Shown here piece by piece: positions 18,783 to 28,531 of a stretch of DNA of 64,000 nucleotides. Where the stretch lies: the NCBI RefSeq assembly GCF_029936995.1, contig NZ_JAPYRE010000002.1, positions 186,001-250,000 on the forward strand, read 5' to 3'. The stretch's first letter is position 1, and the number at the start of each line of letters is the position of its first letter. Under the pieces are notes generated by a model that had not been told where the DNA came from, searched no databases, and saw only the letters and a list, made by a program, of their open reading frames with translations. Origin of the DNA: Henriciella sp. (GTDB lineage: Bacteria; Pseudomonadota; Alphaproteobacteria; Caulobacterales; Hyphomonadaceae). Made by a program: the position numbers and the translations under genes.

Positions 18783-18941
18783 CATCGCTTGCACGTCAAC
18801 CACCAGTCTCAGCCTGCCATGCATGGCGGGAGCGTGATTTATTTGCGGCAAAGCAATGGCAGCCCTGTTCAGCCTTCATTCTGTCAGCCAGATATATATG
18901 CTGTCCGGAAACGGAGCTCACGAAAAGGATCGAGTGCGACC

Positions 18942-19811
18942 ATGAAAAAGCTCATCGTCACGACAAGCATCATGGCCTTGGCGGCCGGCGGCGTCGTGAA
19001 TGCAGATACAGCGACCGCTGAAACCCCGCTGACCCGCATCAAGGATGGCGACCCCATGCGCCTGACCTATGAAGTGAAGGCGAATGCCTGGGCGGTGATC
19101 ATTCCCATTACGGGCAAGGCGAATTTCCGCATGGACCTCCAGCCCGATACCTATTCCATCAAGGGCAAGGTGAAGACGACCGGTCTGGCCGACATTCTTG
19201 TCAATTACGATCTTGACCTCTCTGCCAGCGGCTATGTCCGTGACGATCATCTGGAGACGTATGCCTACGTCTCGCAGAATGATGATGGTAACAAGAACCG
19301 TCGTGTGGAGATGACGTATGGCGAGGACGATGTCGCCATGACAGCCAAGCCGGCATTTGGCAGCCTCGGTGAGCCACCCGCAACCCCGGCCCAGAAGCTG
19401 GAAGCAAGCGACCCGCTTACGGCGCTGCTTGGACACGGGTTCATTCCGCGTAAAACCGGCGAAGACCCGTGTGGCCCGCCGATGAAAATCTTCGATGGCC
19501 GCCAGCTCACATGGCTGCACTTCGAGAACCAGGGCCTCGAGAAGATCAGGACAGCCGGCTACAAGGGCGAGGCCTATGAGTGCTACGTCAAGATGGACAG
19601 GGTCGCAGGCTACGAAAAGGACGAGATCAATACCGACAATCTGTCCGGTATTGATGGCCCGCTGCGTATCTGGATGGCTCCCCTGCCCAATGGCCTGACA
19701 ATGCCGGTGAGAATTCGTGCCGATACCGACAAGATCGGCACCGTGACTCTACAGGTCTCGAAGCTGAAGCTTGAGCCCCTGGGAACAGAGGGCGCCACGA
19801 GCAACAACTAG
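18942..19811 (+). CDS. DUF3108-domain exported protein
   Basis: A 289-residue protein of unknown function. The signal peptide (KKLIVTTSIMALAAGG) probably is cleaved near NADTATA. The mature part begins with RLTYEVKANAWAVIIPITG and continues as alternating strands, the DUF3108 pattern. Two short Cys-containing segments (EDPCGPP, AYECYVK) may form a disulfide. Upstream in-frame starts exist, but the ATG at 18942 is the one followed directly by the signal peptide. It is 58 bp before xth. Confidence 0.78.
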   Translation: MKKLIVTTSIMALAAGGVVNADTATAETPLTRIKDGDPMRLTYEVKANAWAVIIPITGKANFRMDLQPDTYSIKGKVKTTGLADILVNYDLDLSASGYVRDDHLETYAYVSQNDDGNKNRRVEMTYGEDDVAMTAKPAFGSLGEPPATPAQKLEASDPLTALLGHGFIPRKTGEDPCGPPMKIFDGRQLTWLHFENQGLEKIRTAGYKGEAYECYVKMDRVAGYEKDEINTDNLSGIDGPLRIWMAPLPNGLTMPVRIRADTDKIGTVTLQVSKLKLEPLGTEGATSNN

Positions 19812-19869
19812 ACTGCGCCCAGCATGACCCGCGTTGACCGCATGTGGCGGCGCGGGCTAATGGCGGTGA

Positions 19870-20682
19870 ATGTCCGATTCCCAGTTCAAGATCAGCACCT
19901 GGAACATCAACTCCGTCCGGCTGCGCGCACCTAATATAAAGGCTTTTCTGGAGGCCGAAGCACCTGACGTGCTCTGCCTTCAGGAAATCAAGTGCCAGAC
20001 CGGCGAGTTTCCGGCGAAGGTCTTCAACGAAGCAGGCTATCCCCATCATCACGTGCTTGGGCAGGCTGGCGGTCATCATGGCGTCGCGATCATTTCGCGC
20101 CATCCTTTAGAACCAGTGGACGCACTGCCCCTCTGCCGGGAAGGACAGGCCCGCGTCCAGGCCGCAAAGATCGGGGGCTTCGAGATACACAATATCTACC
20201 TTCCGGCAGGGGGTGACGAGCCAGATCCCGAGAAGAATCCGAAGTTCGCACACAAGCTGGACTTCCTGGCCTGCATGGCGCGGGACTATGCTGCCGCGCC
20301 TGCCGATGTACCACGTGTGCTTGTCGGGGATCTGAATGTCGCTCCCCACGAGAACGACGTCTGGTCCCACAAACAGCTGCTGAAAATTGTCTCGCACACG
20401 CCCGTCGAGACAGAAGCGCTGGAAAAGGCCCGCAGTGACGGGGGCTTCACGGATATCGCCCGGGAACTGCATGAAGACGGACAGAAGCTTTATACCTGGT
20501 GGTCCTATCGCGCGAAGGACTGGGCTGCCTCAAACCGGGGCCGACGGCTTGATCACGTCTGGGCCAACGATGCGGCGATGCGTCTGGTCGAGCTCTCGAG
20601 CTACAGGATTCACCTTGGCTGGCGCGGCGGCTGGAAACCTTCGGATCACGCGCCGGTGAGCACCACTTTCAAGCGGGCCTAG
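19870..20682 (+). CDS. xth: Exodeoxyribonuclease III
   Basis: AP endonuclease / 3'-5' exonuclease of base-excision repair. The 270-residue protein has STWNINSVRLR at the N-terminus and the catalytic LQEIKCQ. It also has NIYLPAGG, GDLNVAP and the C-terminal RLDHVW and SDHAPV motifs. Alphaproteobacterial proteins of this type share the same length. The 3' end overlaps the convergent cenR by 4 bp. Confidence 0.95.
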   Translation: MSDSQFKISTWNINSVRLRAPNIKAFLEAEAPDVLCLQEIKCQTGEFPAKVFNEAGYPHHHVLGQAGGHHGVAIISRHPLEPVDALPLCREGQARVQAAKIGGFEIHNIYLPAGGDEPDPEKNPKFAHKLDFLACMARDYAAAPADVPRVLVGDLNVAPHENDVWSHKQLLKIVSHTPVETEALEKARSDGGFTDIARELHEDGQKLYTWWSYRAKDWAASNRGRRLDHVWANDAAMRLVELSSYRIHLGWRGGWKPSDHAPVSTTFKRA

Positions 20683-21368
20683 CTGGCCTGCAGGCGATAG
20701 CCGCCTGTTTCCGTCAGCAGAAGTCGCGCGTTTGCCGGATCAGGCTCGATCTTCTGGCGCAGTCTGTAAACATGCGTCTCCAGCGTATGCGTCGTAACGG
20801 CCGCATTGTAACCCCAGACCTCTGACAGCAGCTCGTCGCGCGCGACGGACTTGCCCCCCGCACGGTAGAGATACTTCAGGATATTGGTTTCTTTCTCTGT
20901 CAGCCGGATCTTGCGCTCATCTTCGCGCACCAGGAGCTTCATGGCCGGATGAAACTCATACGGTCCAAGCATGAAAGTGGCGTCCTCGCTTTGCTCGAAA
21001 CTCCTCAGGTGGGCGCGGATACGCGCCAGCAGAACGGAAAACCGGAAAGGCTTGGTGACATAATCATTGGCCCCCGATTCCAGACCGAGGATTGCATCTG
21101 CATCGGTATCCTGACCCGTGAGCATGATAATAGGTGCCCGAAGGCCTCTTGAACGCATCAGCTTACAGGCTTCGCGGCCATCCATATCAGGCAGGTCGAT
21201 ATCCAGCAGAACAAGATCGATCCTGTCGGCTTGCGTACGTTCCAGAGCTTCGCCCGCATTCCTGGCCTCAAGTGTCTCGAAGCCATCGTGGAGCCCGAAC
21301 TGTTCGGCAAGCGCAGCGCGCAGGTCTTCATCATCGTCGACAAGAAGGATCGTCTTCTCGCTTATCAT
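20679..21368 (-). CDS. cenR: OmpR-family response regulator, CenR-like
   Basis: A 229-residue two-component regulator. The receiver domain has the acidic pocket VDDDED, phospho-acceptor D56 in LLDIDLPDMDG, T in MLTGQD and K in YVTKPF. A C-terminal winged helix follows (RDELLSEVWGY, THTLETHVYRLRQKIE). Sequence and location near the origin fit CenR, the cell-envelope regulator of Caulobacter, usually essential. ATG at 21368 has GGAG six bases upstream; an alternative ATG lies at 21374. The sensor kinase CenK is not in the window. Confidence 0.82.
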   Translation of the reverse strand: MISEKTILLVDDDEDLRAALAEQFGLHDGFETLEARNAGEALERTQADRIDLVLLDIDLPDMDGREACKLMRSRGLRAPIIMLTGQDTDADAILGLESGANDYVTKPFRFSVLLARIRAHLRSFEQSEDATFMLGPYEFHPAMKLLVREDERKIRLTEKETNILKYLYRAGGKSVARDELLSEVWGYNAAVTTHTLETHVYRLRQKIEPDPANARLLLTETGGYRLQAS

Positions 21369-21469
21369 GGCCATCTCCGAGTTGCAGCAACTGGTTTCAC
21401 ACCGCATACATGGGTTGTGCATCACCAGATGTTCGACAGCGCGTCATATCACATTTTTGGGAGGCAGGC

Positions 21470-21979
21470 GTGACAGCTCGTTTCAAGGCGACCTCGGAAG
21501 GCCATTTCCACGGTGATGACATTTCGTGCAGATGCGCACTTGGAAAAGGTGGCATTGTCGCGGCAGAGGACAAAAGCGAAGGCGATGGGGCCTCCCCTCT
21601 GGGCATATGGGAGATGCGCCGCGTCTTCTGGCGCCCTGACCGGATGGAGAAACCTGAAACCGGGCTGCCCGCTGTTCCCCTCACCTTACATGATGGCTGG
21701 TGTGATGCACCCGAAGACCCATTGTACAACTGTCCGGTCCAATTGCCCTACCCAGCCAGTTGCGAACACCTTTGGCGGGACGATCATATCTACGACATCA
21801 TCGTCGAGCTCGATCACAACCGCGATCCCGTTACACCGGGCGCGGGAAGCGCGATATTCTTTCATCTCGCCCGGGAGAACTATGCTGGCACGGAAGGCTG
21901 CATCGCCATCTCGCTTGATGACATGAAGCACGTTCTGTCCACATGCGAGCCCGGCAGCACGCTGGAAATCGCGCCTTAG
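21470..21979 (+). CDS. L,D-transpeptidase (YkuD-like) family protein
   Basis: A 169-residue protein with the YkuD-type active site: H132 in FFHLAR and C144 in GTEGCIAIS. Proteins of this fold cross-link peptidoglycan or attach envelope proteins. No signal peptide is visible, which is unusual for a periplasmic enzyme but common in this short subfamily. GTG at 21470 is chosen because GGGAGG stands five bases upstream. It is divergent from cenR, so envelope control by CenR is possible but unproven. It overlaps yggS convergently by 4 bp. Confidence 0.8.
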   Translation: MTARFKATSEGHFHGDDISCRCALGKGGIVAAEDKSEGDGASPLGIWEMRRVFWRPDRMEKPETGLPAVPLTLHDGWCDAPEDPLYNCPVQLPYPASCEHLWRDDHIYDIIVELDHNRDPVTPGAGSAIFFHLARENYAGTEGCIAISLDDMKHVLSTCEPGSTLEIAP

Positions 21980-22644
21980 CCGGTTTCGCGCGCGCCGAAA
22001 AAGGCGCTCCCAACGCGCACATGGGTCGCGCCGAAACGCGCGCCGAGTTCATAATCCGCACTCATGCCCATGGACAGGGCCGAAAGGCCATTCTCCCCGG
22101 CCAGCCTGGCCAATAGCGCGAAGTGCGGGCCGGCAGGCTCTTCGGCGGGTGGAATGCACATAAGCCCGGCAAGATGTCCGGGGTATGTCTGCCTGACCAA
22201 ATCAACCAGTTCTTCTGTATTGCCTGGCAATACACCCGACTTCTGCGGCTCTTCGCCGGTGTTTACCTGTATGAAAAGCTCTGGAAACTTCTGCAGCTTA
22301 TTCGCCGCTTCCGTAAGCGTACGCACGATCTTCGGCCGGTCGACGGTCTGGATGACATCGAACAGGGCGACGGCGTCTTCCGACTTATTGCTCTGGAGCG
22401 GGCCGATCAGATGCAGCTTGAGCCCGTTAATTTCACGTCTGTGCGTCCAATGCTCATGCGCTTCCTGCACACGGTTTTCCCCAAACACCCGGTGGCCGCA
22501 ATCAAGAGCGGCCTCGATACGCTCATCGGGCTGGCGCTTGGAAACCGCAATCAACTCGACCGGTTGCGATGCGCTCTTGTCGAGGGCTGCCTGAATGGTG
22601 GCCCGGTGGCCTGCTATCGTGTCTGATAAAGGGGTGCTACTCAT
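21976..22644 (-). CDS. yggS: PLP homeostasis protein YggS/PROSC
   Basis: A 222-residue single-domain PLP-binding protein. The PLP lysine is K36 in LIAVSKRQP. HLIGPLQSNK, VNTGEEPQKSGV, GLMCIPP and SMGMSADYE are the family signatures. It controls free pyridoxal phosphate and amino-acid pools. The ATG at 22644 gives a normal N-terminus; a TTG at 22680 is an alternative. Its start codon overlaps that of the divergent ThiE-like gene. Confidence 0.92.
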   Translation of the reverse strand: MSSTPLSDTIAGHRATIQAALDKSASQPVELIAVSKRQPDERIEAALDCGHRVFGENRVQEAHEHWTHRREINGLKLHLIGPLQSNKSEDAVALFDVIQTVDRPKIVRTLTEAANKLQKFPELFIQVNTGEEPQKSGVLPGNTEELVDLVRQTYPGHLAGLMCIPPAEEPAGPHFALLARLAGENGLSALSMGMSADYELGARFGATHVRVGSAFFGARETG

Positions 22645-23266
22645 GGCAGAGATGAAGCATGGAGATAGACCTTCCCGCAAGTTCCGTCATGCCGTCCGCA
22701 TGACGCGGCAACACATGCCTTCAGGTCTCCCGGCAGGTTTTTTCCTGACAGATCCTGTCCGCACACCGGACCCTGTTTCAACCATCCGGGGTCTTCCCGT
22801 GGGGGTCGGCGTGATTTTTCGCCATTTCGGGCAAGAGCCAGCTCTTTCAAAGGCACCTGACATTGTGCGCCTCTGCCAGCGCCAGAACAGGACAATTCTA
22901 GTAGGTGCCGATATGGAACTTGCAATTGCCATTGGCGCAGATGGCGTACACTGGCCGGCCCGCCTGGCTCATAAGATACCGGAATCAGTGCGCCATGTCC
23001 GCCTTAATACGCTCAGCGTCCACTCGGTTACAGAGTTGCAGCGTGCTCGCACAGTTGGCGCAGATGCCATTCTGGTGTCTGCCGTCTATCCTTCAGAAAG
23101 CCCCAGCGCTGGAGCACCCATTGGCCCCGGCCGCCTAAGGTCACTCGCACGCACAGCAGGACGGCCCGTTTACGCGCTTGGCGGCATTACGTGCGACAAT
23201 GTGGAGAGAATAGCCCGAACGAGCGGATTCGCTGCGATTTCAGGCCTGAAAGAGGCGGCTGGCTAG
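22643..23266 (+). CDS. Thiamine-phosphate synthase-like (ThiE/TenI fold) protein
   Basis: A 207-residue TIM-barrel protein of the ThiE/TenI superfamily. Recognisable pieces are GADMELAIAIGADGVHWP, SVHSVTELQRA, GADAILVSAVYPSES and YALGGITCDN. The canonical HLGQED-type segment of ThiE is replaced by HWPARL, so it may be a divergent form without thiamine-phosphate synthase activity. ATG at 22643 has AAAGGGG eight bases upstream. It is convergent with the ntrZ-like gene. Confidence 0.7.
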   Translation: MAEMKHGDRPSRKFRHAVRMTRQHMPSGLPAGFFLTDPVRTPDPVSTIRGLPVGVGVIFRHFGQEPALSKAPDIVRLCQRQNRTILVGADMELAIAIGADGVHWPARLAHKIPESVRHVRLNTLSVHSVTELQRARTVGADAILVSAVYPSESPSAGAPIGPGRLRSLARTAGRPVYALGGITCDNVERIARTSGFAAISGLKEAAG

Positions 23267-23703
23267 AATTTGAAAGCCGAACGCAGGCGGATGCCGGTTT
23301 CGATCTTTTCATCCTGCAGCTGTTGCAGGGAGGCATCCAGTTCGCTTGCGCCGACACTCACCGAGCCACCAACGCTGATGCGCGGTGTAATGCGGAATTC
23401 TGCCCCAGCCCGCATTTCCTCCCGCGGAAGCGGGGAGTCTTCGGGGCGCGACGTCAGGTCCACGCTCAGTTGCCACTTGTCGCCCTTGACCCAGGCAAGC
23501 TTGACTTCCTTGCTTGGCCCGCTCTGCCAGATAGGCCGCTCATCGGACGGAGAACTCAGTGTGAACTGCCGGTACCAGTCGGGCTCGGCATCGTCTGTTT
23601 CAGAAACTGAAGGTGCCGGCATATCGACAGCCTGCGACTGCGCAAAGGCCGGGCCGGCCAAGCACACCGCAATCACTGAAAGATATGCACATTGTTTCTT
23701 CAT
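23263..23703 (-). CDS. ntrZ: NtrZ-like periplasmic protein
   Basis: A 146-residue exported protein (signal peptide ending AGPAFA). The mature part has DWYRQFTLSS near the N-terminus, AGAEFRITPRISVGGSVS and a terminal RSAFKF. This matches the NtrZ family, described in Caulobacter as a periplasmic inhibitor of the NtrY kinase. Assignment is by pattern, not search. ATG at 23703 starts the signal peptide; nine extra residues upstream are possible. The next gene upstream on this strand is a porin. Confidence 0.6.
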   Translation of the reverse strand: MKKQCAYLSVIAVCLAGPAFAQSQAVDMPAPSVSETDDAEPDWYRQFTLSSPSDERPIWQSGPSKEVKLAWVKGDKWQLSVDLTSRPEDSPLPREEMRAGAEFRITPRISVGGSVSVGASELDASLQQLQDEKIETGIRLRSAFKF

Positions 23704-23750
23704 GAAGACCTCACTAGCGCAATTAGCCACGAGAGTCGCGAAAATGAAGA

Positions 23751-24911
23751 TTAAAATGCCGATATTTCCAAGAAATCGGCTGACAGTGTGATTTCTACCA
23801 CAATCCCCGCCCCCTCAAGCGTGCCCGCAACCGTATCCAGTGTCTCATCCTGGTACGCAACAGCCAGTGAGAGATTGTCAGCGATGTCACGGGCAGCGCC
23901 GATACTGTAGGCGCGGCTGTCCAGACCCGCCAGGTCATCCTCGGCCTCGCCATAGTTGAAGGAAATTCCGGTCTCGCCGAAATTCTTCCTGAGACCGACT
24001 TCCCATGCCCTGTAATCGCCTGAAGCAAAACCATTGTCGCTCGACAGCCAGGAGGCGCCGATCTCGAAGGCCTCAAACTCCAGTGCCGCACCTGCTGAAA
24101 ATGTCTCGGCCTTTTCCCTGACCCCCGGCAGAGGGCTGTTCGCCTCTGCACTCGACCAGCCGAGCGCTGCCTCGATGCGGACATCCGGATTTCGCAACCG
24201 TCGTGACAGATTGAGCCCCGCCTCCACGGCATTCGAAAGGTCCGGACCCATACGGCCCGCCTCCACAGACCGGTCGAGCCCGTCTGCTTCCGCATCAGGC
24301 GTGTAGGAGACGCCCGCGCGTAATCCGAGAATGCGCGGGCTTGCATAGCTTACTTTTGCCGAGGGCCCGGTCAGATCGTGATTGGTCCGCAATATCTTCA
24401 GGCCGGCCGGGTCGAGGTAGGGGTTGTTTATACCTGAATGACTGAGAACCGATGGGGCGCCTTCATGAAAACGTGCCGCAATCCCGCGGTCCCGGCCAAC
24501 GCGCAACTCCCCATAGCCACCGTCCAGCTCGATATAGGCCGCCTCGGTCCGTCCACGTGCGCCAGCATTCAGCTCGCCAGGCCCGCCCGAAAGACCGGAA
24601 TAGCCGCCTTCCTGCGCATTGAGGCCGTCAAAACGTCCGCGAAAACTTGGCCGGGCCGGATTGTCCCTTTGCCCGCGAATGGTCAGCCTGCCACTAACCT
24701 GCAGGCCGTTTTCAAGAACCTTTTCGACACGATTATCCAGCGAGAGCTCATAAAGTAACGGCTCGAACTCCGCTTCAGAACTATTGGACCCGGCCAGCCC
24801 GACAATCGTGACCGCCTCGATGTCGGACTCAAAGGTAACAGGCGCAGACTGCGCCATGGCGGGCGCGCTGGACAGTGCGGCCATGCCGGCAAGGATGCCA
24901 TATTTGCTCAT
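23751..24911 (-). CDS. Outer-membrane porin
   Basis: A 386-residue beta-barrel protein with signal peptide ending APAMA and alternating hydrophobic strands throughout. The GELRVGRDRGIAARFHEG segment is typical of Gram-negative porins, and the C-terminus is Phe (LEISAF), a BAM recognition signature. ATG at 24911 starts the signal peptide; the frame is open further upstream, but no better start is seen. Substrate range unknown. Confidence 0.82.
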   Translation of the reverse strand: MSKYGILAGMAALSSAPAMAQSAPVTFESDIEAVTIVGLAGSNSSEAEFEPLLYELSLDNRVEKVLENGLQVSGRLTIRGQRDNPARPSFRGRFDGLNAQEGGYSGLSGGPGELNAGARGRTEAAYIELDGGYGELRVGRDRGIAARFHEGAPSVLSHSGINNPYLDPAGLKILRTNHDLTGPSAKVSYASPRILGLRAGVSYTPDAEADGLDRSVEAGRMGPDLSNAVEAGLNLSRRLRNPDVRIEAALGWSSAEANSPLPGVREKAETFSAGAALEFEAFEIGASWLSSDNGFASGDYRAWEVGLRKNFGETGISFNYGEAEDDLAGLDSRAYSIGAARDIADNLSLAVAYQDETLDTVAGTLEGAGIVVEITLSADFLEISAF

Positions 24912-25028
24912 ACTCAATTCCGGCTCTCCATGTAATCTGGCAGCGACCGCAGAACGGCACTGGTCCGGCAGGTCGCAGATGCTATACAGGCTCGTGATGA
25001 AGAAGATATTGCTGACAGGATCATGGCC

Positions 25029-25457
25029 ATGAAGCGTACATTTCAAGCACTCGTCGCGGTTGCTGGCGCCCTCGCGCTGACAGGTTGCCTCTTCGGGGGG
25101 AGCAATGATGAGGAGATCAGTGTTGTCCAGGATTTCCAGGGCGGGGTTAATCCCTATCTCTGGCGTGCCAGCCTCGACACGCTCGACACGCTTCCTCTCA
25201 CCACAGCCGATCCTGTTGGCGGCATCATCAATTATGACTGGAAGACATACGAAAACGCGGCCGGCGAACGGATCAAGGCAACGGTCTACATCCTCGATTC
25301 CCGGCTTCGCGCCGACGGTGTAAAGGTCAGCGTGTTCCGTCAGGTCGAGCAGGACGGCCAGTGGGTCGATGCCGCAGTCGACCCTGAGACAGGCATCCAG
25401 CTCGAGAATGCCATCCTCACACGGGCTCGCGTGCTTAAATCTTCCGAGCTGAGCTAG
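25029..25457 (+). CDS. DUF3576-type lipoprotein
   Basis: A 142-residue lipoprotein (lipobox LTGC, Cys20). The mature part has NPYLWRASLDTLDTLPL, which I associate with the alphaproteobacterial DUF3576 family usually placed before leuS. Function unknown. ATG at 25029 has AGGA eight bases upstream; an ATG two codons earlier is possible. It lies 33 bp before leuS. Confidence 0.78.
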   Translation: MKRTFQALVAVAGALALTGCLFGGSNDEEISVVQDFQGGVNPYLWRASLDTLDTLPLTTADPVGGIINYDWKTYENAAGERIKATVYILDSRLRADGVKVSVFRQVEQDGQWVDAAVDPETGIQLENAILTRARVLKSSELS

Positions 25458-25490
25458 CACGTACAAGTCCAGACAATCGGGAGGGGTGCC

Positions 25491-28052
25491 GTGTCATCTC
25501 GCTATGATCCGCAGGCAGCGGAAGCAAAGTGGCGTCAGGCCTGGAAAGACGCCGACCTGTTTCGTGCGCTCGGGCCGGACGAAGCTGGCGACAGGCCAAA
25601 ATCCTACGTCCTGGAGATGTTTCCCTATCCATCCGGACGCATCCATATGGGGCATGTGCGCAACTACGCCATGGGCGATGTCGTCGCCCGTCACAGGCGC
25701 GCACACGGCCACAACGTGCTTCATCCGATGGGTTGGGACGCATTCGGCCTGCCTGCGGAGAATGCCGCCATCGAGCGTGGCACGCATCCCGGCGACTGGA
25801 CCTACAAGAATATCGACGCGATGCGCGCCCAGCTCGACAAGCTCGGCCTGACCCTCGACTGGAGCCGTGAATTCGCCACCTGCGACGAAGATTACTACGG
25901 CGAACAGCAGCGCATCTTCCTGAAAATGCTCGAAGCTGGCCTGGTCTACCGCAAGGCAAGCAAGGTAAACTGGGATCCTGTCGACAATACCGTCCTGGCC
26001 AACGAGCAGGTCATCGATGGCAAGGGCTGGCGCAGCGGCGCAGACGTCGAGCAGCGCGAACTGACGCAATGGTTCCTCAAGATCACCCAGTATGCCGATG
26101 CGCTCCTTGAAGGTATCGACACGCTTGATGAATGGCCTGAAAAGGTCCGCATCATGCAGGCCAACTGGATCGGGCGCTCCGAGGGCCTCCAGATGCGCTT
26201 TCCGTTCGAGGGCAAAGCGCCCGCAGGATACAGCGACGGCATAGAAATCTTCACGACACGCCCCGACACACTATTAGGTGCCAGCTTCATCGCTCTGTCG
26301 CCTGACCACCCCCTGACCATACAGCTGGCAGAAAATAATTCTGAGATTGCAGACTTCCGCACAGCTTGCGCCCGCATCGGCACGAGCGAGGAAGCCATTG
26401 AAAAGGCCGAAAAAATCGGCGTCGACACCGGCCTGCGCGTCACGCATCCGTTCGATGAGACACTGACCCTGCCGGTCTGGACGGCCAATTTCGTGCTCAT
26501 GGGATATGGTACGGGCGCAATCTTTGCCTGCCCTGCGCATGACCAGCGCGATCTCGATTTCGCACGAAAGTACGATCTGGCCGTACGCCCCGTCGTACTT
26601 CCCTCCGATGCGGAACCGGACAGCTTTGCTGTCGATCAGGAAGCCTATGTCGGTCCTGGCACGATCTTCAATTCGCAGTTTCTCGACGGGCTCGAAATCG
26701 AGGCGGCCAAGTCGGCCGCGATCTCCCGTATCGAAGATATGGACCTGGGCAGCGGGACGGTTAATTACCGCCTGCGCGACTGGGGCGTTTCGCGTCAACG
26801 CTATTGGGGCTGTCCGATCCCTGTTATCCATTGCGACAGTTGCGGCGCTGTGCCCGTCCCGGAAGCCGACCTACCGGTCACACTTCCTCGCGATGTGAGC
26901 TTCGACAAGCCGGGCAACCCCCTGGCCCACCACCCGGACTGGAAGCACGTCGCCTGCCCCTCCTGCGGCAAGCCGGCCATACGCGAAACCGATACGCTCG
27001 ACACCTTCGTCGATTCTTCCTGGTATTATGCCCGCTTCGCCAGCACGAACGATCCGGAAGAGCGCAGTTACTGGCTGCCTGTCGATCAATATGTCGGCGG
27101 GGTCGAACACGCCGTGCTGCACCTTCTCTATTCGCGTTTTGTCGCCCGTGCCCTGCGCGATATCGGCGAGATCGACCTGCCCTCTGGTGAGCCTTTTTCC
27201 GGGCTGTTCACGCAAGGCATGGTCACTCACGAGACCTACAAGGGCCCTGATGGCAAGTGGGTCGAACCCGTGGATGTCGAACGCCGCGGCGATAATCTTT
27301 TCCTCGTCGATTCAGGTGAACCGGTCACAGCCGGGCCGATCGAGAAAATGTCCAAGTCAAAAAAGAATGTTGTCGATCCCGATGAGATCATCGCAACATT
27401 CGGGGCGGATACAGCACGTTGGTTCGTTCTTTCAGACAGCCCGCCAGAGCGTGATGTCGAGTGGACACAGTCCGGCGTGGAGGGAGCCGCCCGCTTCGTG
27501 CAGCGTGTCTGGACGATTTTTTCCGGTTTGGGTGAAGATCAGGCCAGCGATGCTGCCCCTCAGGTCACACCCCTCATAAAGAGCTCCCACCGGGCTGCTG
27601 CCGCGATCGACAAGGCCATCCGTGAATTCCGCTTCAACGCGGCCATCGCCACCTGCCATGACTGGGTCAATACGCTCAAAAAGGCAGAGAATGCCACAGA
27701 TGAGACACCCGATACCCGGCGGGCAAGTGCCCGGATGCTGGCCGTCTGCCTGACCCCCTTCATGCCGCACCTTGCCGAAGAGTGCTGGGCCATGCTCGGT
27801 GAAGACACTTTCATCTCCAGCACATCATGGCCGGAGTCCGACCCTGCGATTATGGAGGACGACAAGGTCACGCTGCCGATACAGGTGAACGGCAAGCGCC
27901 GGGCGCAGATTGATGTCGAAAAGAGCGCAGAGACCAGAGACATAGAGCGCATCGCTCTGACGAATCCAGACATTGAAGCCTTCCTTTCTGGCAAGGAGGT
28001 CAAGAAAGTTATTGTCGTGCCGGGCCGTATCGTGAATATCGTGGCAACATGA
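25491..28052 (+). CDS. leuS: Leucyl-tRNA synthetase
   Basis: Class I aminoacyl-tRNA synthetase charging tRNA-Leu. The 853-residue protein has HMGH at residues 52-55 and KMSKS at 619-623. Between them are the CP1 editing domain and a Zn-type CDSCGAVPV...CPSCGKP segment. It starts with GTG behind GGGAGGGG. It is the first gene of a coupled run with lptE and holA (ATGA overlaps). Confidence 0.98.
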   Translation: MSSRYDPQAAEAKWRQAWKDADLFRALGPDEAGDRPKSYVLEMFPYPSGRIHMGHVRNYAMGDVVARHRRAHGHNVLHPMGWDAFGLPAENAAIERGTHPGDWTYKNIDAMRAQLDKLGLTLDWSREFATCDEDYYGEQQRIFLKMLEAGLVYRKASKVNWDPVDNTVLANEQVIDGKGWRSGADVEQRELTQWFLKITQYADALLEGIDTLDEWPEKVRIMQANWIGRSEGLQMRFPFEGKAPAGYSDGIEIFTTRPDTLLGASFIALSPDHPLTIQLAENNSEIADFRTACARIGTSEEAIEKAEKIGVDTGLRVTHPFDETLTLPVWTANFVLMGYGTGAIFACPAHDQRDLDFARKYDLAVRPVVLPSDAEPDSFAVDQEAYVGPGTIFNSQFLDGLEIEAAKSAAISRIEDMDLGSGTVNYRLRDWGVSRQRYWGCPIPVIHCDSCGAVPVPEADLPVTLPRDVSFDKPGNPLAHHPDWKHVACPSCGKPAIRETDTLDTFVDSSWYYARFASTNDPEERSYWLPVDQYVGGVEHAVLHLLYSRFVARALRDIGEIDLPSGEPFSGLFTQGMVTHETYKGPDGKWVEPVDVERRGDNLFLVDSGEPVTAGPIEKMSKSKKNVVDPDEIIATFGADTARWFVLSDSPPERDVEWTQSGVEGAARFVQRVWTIFSGLGEDQASDAAPQVTPLIKSSHRAAAAIDKAIREFRFNAAIATCHDWVNTLKKAENATDETPDTRRASARMLAVCLTPFMPHLAEECWAMLGEDTFISSTSWPESDPAIMEDDKVTLPIQVNGKRRAQIDVEKSAETRDIERIALTNPDIEAFLSGKEVKKVIVVPGRIVNIVAT

Positions 28053-28531
28053 AACACGTCATTGCCCTCCTGCTCGGCTCGCTTCTGCTGACCGCCTGTG
28101 GCTTCCGTCCGCTCTATGCCGGGCAGTCTGGACTTGGCGGCATGACCGCTCAGAACATAAGCATCACTGAAATCGATGGCCGCTCGGGATACATGCTCCG
28201 CCAGGAACTGCTGCGGGAGCTTGCCACCGGCCTTCCGGGTGTCGAGAGCGATGCCATTCTCACCATTACTCTAAGTGAGGACATTACCCGCGCCAGCCTG
28301 TTGCCTGATGGTGCCGTATCGCGCTCATTCTACACTGCCAGCGGTCGCTACTCGCTCGAAACGGGTGGTGTCGTTCTGCGGGGTGACGCCGATGTGCAGG
28401 TGCCATTCGCAGCCACGCTTACGCCGTATACAGATGTTTCTGCGCAGTCTTACGCCGCTGATCGCGCCATGACCGAACTTTCCCGTAAGATCGTTGACCA
28501 GCTTCGAATACAGGCACAAAATAGCGGATGA
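28049..28531 (+). CDS. lptE: LPS-assembly lipoprotein LptE
   Basis: A 160-residue outer-membrane lipoprotein (lipobox LTAC, Cys17) that plugs LptD in lipopolysaccharide export. It begins CGFRPLYAG, the standard LptE motif. It sits between leuS and holA, the conserved order, with ATGA overlaps on both sides. Confidence 0.93.
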   Translation: MKHVIALLLGSLLLTACGFRPLYAGQSGLGGMTAQNISITEIDGRSGYMLRQELLRELATGLPGVESDAILTITLSEDITRASLLPDGAVSRSFYTASGRYSLETGGVVLRGDADVQVPFAATLTPYTDVSAQSYAADRAMTELSRKIVDQLRIQAQNSG

